From contig JAXGGA010002846.1 in the NCBI GenBank assembly GCA_038373865.1, positions 49,517 to 113,516 of the forward strand: a stretch of 64,000 bases of DNA. The letters are read 5' to 3'. Shown piece by piece: positions 10,446 to 22,400 of this stretch. How positions within the stretch are numbered: position 1 is the stretch's first letter; each line of letters starts with the position of its first letter. Made by a program: the position numbers and the translations under genes. The stretch is from Uloborus plumipes. Taxonomy: Eukaryota > Arthropoda > Arachnida > Araneae > Uloboridae. Under the pieces are notes generated by a model. That model was not told the origin of the DNA, made no database searches, and saw only the letters and a program-made list of their open reading frames with translations.

Positions 10446-13400
10446 GTTCGTAAAATTCATCCATTTATGGATGGGGGACATCGATTTGAAGATTCCATAA
10501 CATTTGTTTCGGTTTAGAATATGATTAAACAACGTCATACAGGCTCAAATTTATAAAGATCTTTTATTTATTTCGTACTAGGGATATCCCAAATATTCGT
10601 TTGGTAGGGTAGACCAGTGCACGTTTATGCAGTTTTTTTTTTTTTTTCAATGAATTTTCTAATTTTTATGTTTCAATTAAAGAAATTTTATACGTTATGG
10701 TCTTATATAGCAGTTAATAAAGTGGAAGTTTGTGCATTCAGTTGTTTTCCTGTTTGAGTATTTAAGTTAATTTTTTTTTTCTTCCAGTCAATGTCTGTTG
10801 CATAAACGAAACCTGGTACTTGGGACAGGTTTACGCACTTTCATTTATCGACCCAGTCTCACTTACAAAAAGGCATTTTTCATTATTTTGACTCCTAACT
10901 CAGTTATGTTAGTCCTTTTAACATAATGTCTTATTATCTATAAAATAAAGAACATTTATTGTGGGCAGAATAGTCCATAAAATTAAAGTTGAATAGATAT
11001 GAAGACATAACTATGCTTGTAACCAACTAGAAACAAATCTCTTACTTCATTAAACCTCAAATAATGATTTAAAAAACCTAACTAGCCTGAAAATACCAAC
11101 AAGGTTTGATACAGTGCGGCGCAAAAAAGCTTCAAGGGCATGTTTATGCAGTAAGAGCTTATAAACATGTCCTGTCGCCTCTTGTTCGGCTTTATTTTTA
11201 ACGTTCTTTTCATATCCAGAGTCCTCTCTGCTTAGGTGTCGAAAGTTCCAAAAAGGAAGGTGTAGTTTTTCACACCCATGGAAAACTTAAGGTAACATAC
11301 AAATACAAATACAAATACAAATGTGACGACCAGCAACAGGCTCTGGGCCCAACTGGGCTGGTCCTAGTCAAATTATAGATCCCAATGAAGATCAATGGCC
11401 CTCTTAAAACTATCTACTCCCTTGCTCCTTACCGCCTCTTCCGGTAAACTATTCCAAGTTCCCACTACTCTGCTAAAATAGTAATTTTTCCAAATTTCCA
11501 GGTTAGCCTGAGATTTAAACAGCTTATAACAATGACCCCTTGTCCTGCTTTCCGTGCAAAAATGTAACCCTATAACATCTTTCATTTTGATAAATTTAAA
11601 CAACTGAATCATGTCCCCTCTGGTTCTCCTTTGCTCAAGACTATACATATTAAGCATTCTAAGTCTGGAATCATAGTCTAAATTAGAAAGTCCATTCACT
11701 AACTTTGTAGCCCTCCTTTGTACCCTTTCCAATAAATTAATATCTTTCTTAAGGTAAGGAGACCAAAACTGAACAGCATACTCTAAATGAGGTCTTACCA
11801 AACTTCTATATAAAGGCAGAAGAACCTTCTTTGATTTGTTTGAAATAGATCTATTTATAAACCCAAGCATCCTATTGACTTTGTTACTAGCTATGCTGCA
11901 CTGTTGACTAAACTTGAAGTCTTGATTTATTAAGACACCTAGATCCATAACATTTTCTGCCTTACTAATGACTGAACCCTGTAAATAATAGCTTGTATGC
12001 TTATTCCCATGACCTAAATGCAGCACTTGACATTTCCCAACATTTACTGCCATGCCCCACTTGTCTGCCCACTTAGTAATATGATCCAAATCCTCTTGCA
12101 GCTGATTTACTTGTTCATCATTTTCTACAACCCCCATAACTTTGACATCATCAGCAAAACAATTCATGTTTCCAGAAACATTTTCATGAATATCATTCAT
12201 AAAAATAATAAACAAAAGTGGACCTAAAACTGATCCTTGGGGAACCCCACTTAAAACCTCACTCCATTTAGAATGATTACCCCTTACAACTACTCTTTGT
12301 TTCCTTCCTGTCAGCCAATTCCTAACCCAAACTAAAATTTTACCTCCAATTCCTATATCAGCTAATTTACTGAGTAGTGCAACATGCGGCACCTTATCGA
12401 AAGCTTTTTGAAAATCAATGTAAACAATATCTACACACTTTTTGTTATCTAAAGCCATGGTGACCTTGTCATAAAAATGTAATAAATTAGTAGCACACGA
12501 TTTACCTTTCCTGAAACCATACTGCAAACTAGTCAACAGACTATTATTTTCTAAGAAATCCATAATCTTAATTTTAATTAAAGTTTCAAAAATTTTGCAA
12601 ACCACTGAAGTAAGACTGACAGGTCTATAATTTCCTGCATTACCTCTAGACCCTTTCTTGAAGAGTGGCGTAATGTTAGCCAGTTTCCAGTCCTCTGGCA
12701 CTGTCCCTGAGTTATACGAAGCATTGAAAATTTTTACAATAGTATCTACTAATTCCTCAGCACATTCAACTAGAATTTTTGGGTAAATATTATCTGGTCC
12801 CGGAGCTTTAGTTGTTTTAATTTTTTTCAAATGAAGTAAAACGTCCTCCCTAGAAAAAACAAAATCCTCAAGCAGTGCTCGAAATTAGCGGTCGTTAGTC
12901 GTATTTTGCAACTTTAAATTTCGTTTTGACGACCGCGATTTTGAAACTAGTCGTCACTTTGACGCCTAACTTGTGCTTCCCTGTCCTTTTCCAGAAGCTC
13001 AAGGTCAGTTTTCAGAACATCAACCTCACAATAGCAGAAAAGCGTCCTGCTATAATGGCAGAATCCGCCCACAGCAGTGAGAATGACCAGTATCTCCTCT
13101 TTCCTCCCCCCAAAGACATCACCAGCACATGCTGTGCCTTTTGTTCCTTTGCACCTGTTTCCTCTTAATCCTTTCTTCCCCACCCTCTCCTGGAAATCGC
13201 TGTTCTGCACTAGTTGATGGAGATTCACTCATCACCTCATGTCAACACAGAGCGGCAGGTGAGAGACAAAGGTTTGGCAAACACATACAAAACAAAAAAA
13301 TCTACAACTGTTTAAGCTTTTTTGGAAGTTTAAACTGCTAAATGAAAGCCTCATCTCTCGCATATTGATATACATAATGCCTTTGACGTGTTCTGCACTG

Positions 13401-16400
13401 ACATTTTGCAGTTTGACTTTTTTTAACGCTCAAGCTGATTTTCTTACGCAATTTTTAATTAAATCGCCGTAATCGATGTTTCTGAGATTTTTTTTTTTTT
13501 ACTGTTTGAGTGCAACAATTAATGACAATTCTACGAAAAACGCTGCAGATTAATTCGTTTTTGTCCGATTTCCCATGCACGTGGGAAAAAGGCTTAGCAC
13601 ATTGCAGGTGTGCAGCAATCTTTTTTCATCTGTTTCTCGGTTGTACCTCTTCTGATAATTTCTTAAATCTTATGTTGTGCAAAGCCTATTCAACTAAAAT
13701 ACAAGGATATTTTTTTGCACCCCTTGTCTTTTAAGCCCCCCCCCACCCCCCCCCCCCCCCCACCCCCGCTCTGTAAAAAAAGTTGGAATTAAAATTGGTT
13801 CTTGTAGTCCAAAACTTCTGCTGTCATGTATAATATTATTTAATCTTTTTTATGTTGAGTATTTATTTATCCACAGTTCTATATTTTTAGCTCAACAGTA
13901 CTTGAAAATTTGTATCAGAATATGAAGAAAAATAAAAATAAAAAAACATTTTATCAAAAATCTGTTTTTACCCCTTCCCTCCACCTCTGAATGCCATTCT
14001 GAGTGTTTCAAGTGAAAAAATATGTTAACATGTTTATTAGATTTGTAAAAAAAATAACAATTGATCCTCAAAGAATTATTTAACATCAAAGAAAAAAAAC
14101 TACATAGTCATATAAAGCCCGAACCCAGTGTAGAAAATTTTTGAAAAAGAAGACTGCAGATAAAAGGCAAAATACAACCAAGTTTATTAGCAAAAAAAAT
14201 ATAATTATTCTTTTTTTTTCCTTTTTGAGAGAGAAATAGAGGGATATTTGGGGGGGGGGGTGTTTAGGGGTATTCTTTTCATTTAATTCTATTACAGTAA
14301 TAGTCACATTTGCATTTGAGATCTTTAAAATTCAAATTTTCATGCTCATCATATAATTTATGTAAATCTTAACAAAATTTATGCACCTAATCAACGTAAT
14401 TTGGAAATTGCAACCAAGGAAATTATTTTGGCAACTAAGAAAAAAATATCAGGTGCCATTGGCACCTAACTGACTAATACTAATTTCGACCTCTGTCCTC
14501 AAGCTGTAGAGTAGCTTGTGTCTTACTTGTGTCAACTGTTGAGATACAGTTATCGTTAAAAACACTGGAAAAAAAGTCATTTAGAACATTAGCAATATCC
14601 CCATCATTCTGAATTAAATTTCCATGCTCATCAGCCAGTGGCCCAATTTGACTATTTCGAACTTTCCCAGAATTTGCGTAAGCAAAAAACCCCTTTGGGT
14701 TCCTGTCAATATTATCTGCAAGCTTTTGTTCCAATTCTCTTTTCTGAAACCGTACCAAATACTTAAAACTACGCCTAGCCTCACAATACTGTAGCCTATC
14801 TGCGCTGTGACCAGTTTCTTTTAACTGACGAAAAGCAGCTTGCTTACGGTTTAGAGCGTCCTTAGTTTCCCTAGTGAACCACATGGGCCAAATTTTAGTG
14901 TTTACCCCTTTTCTCCTAAAAGGAACATAATCCCCAACTGTTTTTGCTAGTTTTTCCTTAAACTCAGTCCACTGCAGATTTACCTCGCTATTGTCCAAAC
15001 CTGATGAAAAAACTGTTTTCAAACTCTGCCTGAGTGCGACAAAATCAGTATTTCTGAAATTAGGCACAATCCTAAAATTTTTGTCTTTGTGCATATCAAA
15101 CTTAATCCCAAACCTAATACTGTTGTGGTCACTATCCCCAATATGCTCCCCTACACATAATGCCTGAACAGAACCTTCAACATTGCAGAAAACTAGATCC
15201 AAAACAGCATCCTGCCGTGTTCCCCCAGAAACAACTTGATCTAAAAAACAGTCACCAATTACTTTTAGAAATTCCTCTTCTTTACTATTATTGGGGTAAG
15301 AATTATTCCAATCAATGCCCGGAAAATTGAAATCCCCCATTATAATTACCGGTCCCTTACTCGACATGTCTCTAATAATACGATACATCTCTTCATCTTG
15401 ACCCTGGCTTAGATTAGGTGGCCTGTAAATGTTACCCAAACGCAATTTTTTACCCTTACTGCTCATCAGTTCTAGCCAAACCATGTCAATATCATTAGGT
15501 TTGTCATTTATTGCCAATTCATTGCAAGTTAAAGTATCCCTAACATAAAACAAAACCCCACCACCTCTTTTACCTGCCCTATCTTGTCTAAACAAATTAT
15601 ACCCAGCAATACACAATAAATCATCATCATTTTTGGTAGCCCATATCTCGGTAACTCGAATAATATCCAACTTCTCATCTATAATTATGCTTTTCAATTC
15701 TTCCATCTTGTTCCTAATACTGCGAGCATTGGTATAAAGAACCTTAAGCATGCCCAACTTGCTTTTATTCAACCCCTTGCGATTTCTTGAATCGAAATTG
15801 TTAAAATGACTGCTCTTATTCGTCTCCCTATTACTATTTCTAATAAAACCTAAAGAGTTTGCATTCTTTTGAAAACTGCTCCTTGAACCATGCCCCCCAT
15901 TCCAACTTAGTTTTTTGACTCAGAAGCCTCTAAAACCAAACCACTAACCATTTTGACCCCTATAGAACTCAGATGCAGGCCATCCCTACCAATCCAATCA
16001 CGCTTGCAATGACTCCACACATCAACAAACCTGACACCGCGCTTTTGGCAAATTTCTTTTAGTAACAGGTTCATGCACCTAGCCCGCTGATTCCACCAGC
16101 TCCTGTGCACTCCATACCTGGGAAGCAAACCAACCACTTGGACACTGGTCGAACAGTTAGTTGCTTTGTCCAACAGGGAATTCCATTCTTTCCTAAACTC
16201 CTCATTATTACTATGACCTACATCGTTGGTTCCCACCCACAAAGTAACTATATCCTCCTTATGAAATGTCCCCTTCTTCTCTGCAACCTTATTTACATCC
16301 TTCACCCGAGCCCCTGGTAAACAACACCTAGCCACCTTACGTTTTACCCTCCCGATTGAATTTCCCACTTCGCGCACCATTGAGTCCCCCAAAATTACCC

Positions 16401-19400
16401 CCTTCATTTCCCAGTCCGTCTCCTTACTAATAACTTCCCCCTTCACCTCTGGAACATCCCTACTAACTAACTCACAGCTAATGCCCACATCCTTTTTAGT
16501 AATTTCCCCCTTCCCATCTGGAGTGCTTATCTCATCCTCCTCTATCCCACAACCTAAGGCTATTTGGGCCTGCAAAATGGTCATGCTATGTTTCAATTCA
16601 GAGAGCTCAGCACACTTGGTGCAAATATAATCCAGCTCACTAATTGACTCCTCCTTTCCCTCATACTGGCAGAACATGTGACATAGGTCACAAGAAATCC
16701 ACCTGTTGCTCCCCTTCCCACTCTTAACCTCTTTCCAAATGCATATAACACCCATACTAACTCAAAATAATCCACTTAAAACTCAAAATAATCCACTTTC
16801 AATGTTATGCTACATCATGTATCCCAGCAGGTTAGGCATACATCTGCTGGTGTGAAATGTTGATGAGGACAATAGTTTTTCAAATTGTACGTTGTAATCC
16901 TTTATTGGTTGCTTACGAATGAAACGGAGTATTCTGAAGTAATTTTAGTGAACAAAATTTTAACTTATCTGAACAGCTAAGAAATGGATATAAGCTCGTG
17001 TAGTCGTCAATTTTTCTAAGCCAGGGAAAAATTTTCCAACTTGTCTAGGGTTTGCCAATATATATCATGATATATATCCAGTGTTTGTTTTGAAAACATG
17101 ATATTTCAATATTTTTTATAAATAGTTATCGAAATACAATATTGACACTAAAAATTTTATTAATCATATAAATACGGTTCATTTATTATTAAAAATAACA
17201 AAAAGTTCCATTCTATATTTATGTGTTGTATTAATACCTTATTAACATAGCATTATATTATTTTCAGAACAATTGAGAGTAGTGCATTTGTATACCATAA
17301 AATAAGTAATTGGTTTGTTAAAATAATAATTTTGTCTGTGTAACAAACTTTGAAAGTTATTCTAATGTTAATTTTTCCTTAAACAAATTATTTGTCAACT
17401 TTGCTAAAATAACAAGATGCACTTTTATTTCTATCACAAAAACAAACTATTCTCTTTCAATGTTATGCTCATTAAATAAATTTTGTGCTGCATGAAAGGC
17501 AAATATTTGGTGAAAATAAATATTTATCTAAAATGTTCAAACAATGAACTACTATAGCAAAAAGGAAAAAAAAAAAAACAATTCCCTTCTTTAAGAATCC
17601 CTCTTAAAATTTTGGTTAGAGTGAGAAATCCCACCCTACTTTTTTCCCTATTGTGAACCCTGTTATCACACCTACCTGAAATGTATCTTTTTTTAGGTTC
17701 CCTAAGGATCCTAACCTTAGAAATTTATGGGTTAGAGCTGTTTGTCGCAAAGATTCAAAAACTGGGAAAATATGGCAGCCAAACAAACACAGCAGACTTT
17801 GTTCAAAACATTTTGCAGAGGATATGTTTGACCGCAAATATCCATCCAGGGTGCGACTACATAAAAATGCTGTTCCAGAAATTTTTGATGCAGTTCCAAA
17901 GCACCTTCAGATGGTAAGCAATTTTCTGCCTTCTATGAAGAAAATGAAATTCAGAAAAAGTTTCACTCGAGTTTCAGCCTAAATTTACATTTTACTTTGG
18001 ATCTGGGGTGAAAGTATTAAGTTTCTTAATTTATTTCTCTGTTTAAATAAGAGAAAAGAAATGGAGTTCAAATGGAACAATATAGAAGTAATAAATGATC
18101 CGGACTGAGTTAAATCTAGAAAATTGAGATACATTTTTTATTTACCGTAGTTTTTGCCGTATAAGACGCACTGGCATAAAAGACGCACCCAATTTTAAAG
18201 GAGACAAATCTAGAAAAAAAGAATAAAAATTCCCCCCCCCCCTCCAATTTTGGGGAGAAAAAGTGCGTCTTATACGGCGAAAAATACGGTAATTTGCATT
18301 TTGCATTCATATTTAATAGGAGGCTGTTACTCATTGCCTAATGACAAAAATAAATTTTTCTTAAAGAGAAATAATTTCTTATACAGATTCAACAAATAAT
18401 GTCTTATGTTTTTTTTTTTATTATTATTATTATTCTTTTCTAGATATCACAAAGTCGAGGGACGGTAAAAAAAATCTAGATATCGAGTTTTCGAGATAAC
18501 AAGGCCGTAATTTGAATTCAATAATGTTCTAAAAATTAGTCTCCATAGCTGAAAATAAGTGGAAACATGTAATGATAGTAAAAAAAAAATGGTTGCAAGA
18601 AAAATTTTAATTTTAAAAATCAGAGTGTCAGTATCTGATCAAAGTGGTCGAGAAACATTTCTTTCCCATAAGATGAACATAAAAATCCAAGCATGCGATT
18701 TCTTAATTGGGACCTCTTGGTCTTGGGGGTTGACACAATGACCATTTGACATTTGACACCCTGCGGTCCCTCGCACCTACCGTTTGAAGACACAATGGCC
18801 AGAAATATCCGGTTTGTTTTTGTGAAAAGAATGTAGATTGAATGTTAAGTGGTTTAAACATCCTCTTAAAAAATATCTATGCATCACCTTTTAAAATTTC
18901 GGCTGGCTACCTAATCTTAACTAAGAACAAAGATTTATCAATCATAAATCTCCCATTTAAAAAATTATGTTTCTCAGTAGTATCTGGGTCTTTTCCCAGA
19001 AAGTAACTTTTGAGCCAAAGTATTTTTCAGTTTCAAAACCTAATGTTTCCTGCTTTTTTTTCATTTTTATAGGAAGCGCTTACTTACTAAAAGTGACCAT
19101 AAAGAATGACCCTACTAAATTTCAATTGTTTTATTGATTAATTGATGTATAAAAATACAAAAATAGCCATAATCAGTAGGTGATATAATAAGAAAATGAA
19201 TAATTAATGCTACAAAATAAATTGTAAATACAGTCAAACCTGTCTATCTCGAATTTCATGGGACAAAAGAAAAATTCGAGATACGGAGGTTTCGAGATAC
19301 AGAGGTTGTGAAAAAATTTAAAAAATAAGCAATCGGAACAAAGTCAAATACTTAATAGATTGTTTTGCATTGATATTGTTGAGTATTTTACTGAACGACA

Positions 19401-22400
19401 TGTTGTGAGTCCACGTTTTACTAATTGTGATGATTACATCGGTAGCAAGTGAATGCATACCTTTAAGTACGAACATAGTCTTTGAATGATTGTGCGGAAG
19501 ATGATTTTTGTCTCCAAGTTATACCGTTCAAAAAGGTGGCTGGAGATGAAATTCAAAAATGAGAGTCGTCGAAATTCGAGATATAGAGGTTTTCTTGAAA
19601 AATCATTCGAGATAAACATGAGAAGAAACATTAAATTTATGCTGTAAAAACAGGGAAATTGAAATATTTCGACATAGAGAGGTTTTTGAGATAGGCGGGT
19701 TCGAGATAAACAGGCTCCACTGAATTTAATCAGCTTCCCAAAATAGTAAATTTGATAATATATTGATAATCTATAATTTTGCTAAGTGTCTAAAATTAAT
19801 GTATCTCTTCTCTATTACTTATTCTCACCTCAACAATGATACTGACAAGAACTATCACTGAGAGAAGTGAGGAACTCTATAAAAATAGACCTAATGGTTG
19901 CATTTTCCAGCAAAAGAAATTTATGCTTTGTTGTTACAAATACAAATGCGACAACCAGCAACAGGCTCTGGGCCCAACTGGGCTGGTCCTAGTCGAATTA
20001 TAGACCTTAATGAAGATCGATGGCCCTCTTAAAACTATCTATTCCCTTGCTCCTTACCGCCTCTTCCGGTAAACTATTTCAAAGACCCACTACTCTGCTG
20101 CACATGCTAAGCATATAAAAGCATAAAAACTTTTTTTTTTAATTTAATTTCCATGCATGAGCTTGAAGCCCATGGAGGTGAGAATTCTAAATAACCATAC
20201 TTAGCTTTAAAAACAAAATCTGTCTTTTCTTGTTTCTCTACTAAAATCTCACAACTTAATTATAGCTGAAAAAACAAGTTGGGGGACTTGTAACATCGGA
20301 CATTTATTGTGACCCAAGTAGTACTGTCACAGAATAATGGTATTAATTGTCTTAAAACATTTAGTATTTGAGACACTCGGGGTAAGAAATAATAAATAAA
20401 TATATGTATAGTTTTAAATTAACCTAGTTATTAAGCAACATTAAGAGCCACACCAAGTGACTCTTAATTTTGTGTGACATACCTTCGGCGGTGAGAATTC
20501 ATATGCTGTGAACCAAAAAATACATTAAAATAAAAGATTTTATTAAAATTAAAAATATTGTTAAATGAATTATTTCTTAAAAGTTTTATTATAAAATGCA
20601 TGTGACGGCAAACGTTGAGCTTTTTAAAAAGGTACTCATCTTTGTGCAGGTATCATAGGTACATTTGAATGTATAGAAAATCTAAAAACATCCATTTTGG
20701 CCATTTCAAAGTTTGTTATTACTTATTTTCTCACAGATTTAGTACTATTTTAAACAGTTATATTTTAAGGATTTCAGTCACCATTTCATGTATAGGCAAT
20801 GCTTTTTATGTGTACATGCTGTCGTCCCCGCTTAATCGGGTAACGTATAAACGAATACCCCGCTAAATACGAATAAAATATCTCGGAACCGATGACACAG
20901 AGGTAATGTTAAAGATCCCCGCTAAATCCAATACCCCGTTTAATCGAATAATATTTCTTGGAACCGACAGTATTCGTTTAAGCGGGGCCGACTATATATA
21001 TACACTGAAGTGACAAAAGTCATGGGATACCTCTTAATATCGTGTCGGCCCTCCTTTTGACCGGCGAAGTGCAACAACTCGACGTGGCATGGACTCAACA
21101 AGTCGTTGGAAGTCTTCTGCAGGAATATTGAGCCATGCTGTCAAGATAGACGTCCATAATTGTGAAAGCGTTGATGGGGCAGGATTTTGGGCACGAACAG
21201 ACCTCTCGATGGTGTCCCATAAATGCTCAATGGGATTCATGTCGGGCGATCTAGGTGGCCAAATCATTCGTTGGAATTGTCCAGAATTTTCTTCAAACCA
21301 ATTTGCGAACAGTTGTGGCCCGGTGACATGGCGCATTGTCATCCATAAAAATCCCATCGTTGTTTGGGTACATGAAGTCCATGAATGGCTGCAAGTGATC
21401 TCCAAGTAGCTGCACATAAGCATTTCCAGTCAATGTTCGGTCCAGTCGCACTAGAGGCCCAAGTCCATGCCATGAAAAAACAGCCCACACCATTATGGAG
21501 CCACCACCAGCTTGAACAGTGCCTTGCTGACAGTTTGGGTCCATGGCTTCGTGGGGTCTGCGCCACACTCGAACCCTACCATCGGCTCTTACCAGCTGAA
21601 ATCGTGACTCATCGGACCAGGCCACGGTTTTCCATTCATCTAGGGACCAACCGATATGCTCACGTGCCCACGAGAGTCGCTGCAAGCGATGTCGTTCTGT
21701 CAGTAAAGGCACTCGAGTCGGTCTTCTGCTGGAATAGCCCAAGAAATCCAAATTTCTCCGCACATTTCTAGCAGACACGTCCATTGTACGTCCCACATTG
21801 ATTTCTACGGTGATTTGACGCAGTGTTGCTTGTCTGTTAGAATTTACGACTCTTTGCAGACGTCGCCGGTCTCGATCTTTAAGTGCAGGCGGTCGACCAC
21901 TGTGCTGTCCATGGTGGGATGTTATGCCTGAAATTTCATACTCTCGGCACACTCTTGACACAGTGGATCTGGGAATGTTGAATTCTCTAACGATTTCCGA
22001 AATGGCATGACCCATGCGTCTAGCTCCAACTAACATTCCGCGTTCAAAGTCTGTTAATTCACGTCGTGTGGTCATCATCACGTTAAAACCTCTTCACATG
22101 AATAACTTGAACAGAAATGAAAGCTCTGTAAAAGCACTGCGCATTTATACCTGTTCTATGCGATGCTACTGCCATCTGAAAATTTGCATATTGCTATCCC
22201 ATGACTTTTGTCACTTCAGTGTATTCATGAGAGCAACCTTTTTACTTTTTACTGCCTAATATATTTCTGTTCCATATTTTTCTCTGATTGATGGCCTTTA
22301 CTGAAATAATTAATTTTTCTAAATTGAAATGATTTTTTAAAAAATAATTGAATGGCAGCTTAAGGACTGTACTTCATTCTGTAAGCATTTGTTGTTAATA

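Larger units (their letters stand above)
11291..16799 (-). mobile_element. Near full-length CR1-like retrotransposon, copy 2, interrupted by a hAT-like element
   Basis: Reading on the minus strand: a 19-bp direct repeat at the 5' end (16780-16798 and 16759-16777), ORF1 (16755-15907), ORF2 endonuclease, then RT (after a 1.6 kb insertion at 12873-14495), and a tail of TATTTG units (11291-11318 as plus-strand ACAAATAC). Without the insertion it is about 3.9 kb, a usual CR1 size. Its RT protein differs from copy 1 at five positions by my count over 485 residues, so both are recent. It lies antisense in THAP intron 1. Confidence 0.93.

Noticed and set aside
13129..13341. Cys/Leu-rich plus-strand frame as a secreted peptide gene
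   Set aside because: It lies within the GC-rich segment of the hAT-like insertion and has no conserved spacing of Cys; the segment is better treated as possible captured DNA.
17681..17917. 78-codon open frame over THAP exon 2
   Set aside because: It is the wrong frame. The adjacent frame gives the THAP motifs CSKHF and AVPEIF and is bounded by good splice sites.
21385..21771. 128-codon plus-strand open frame
   Set aside because: Shadow of the Tc1-like transposase on the opposite strand.
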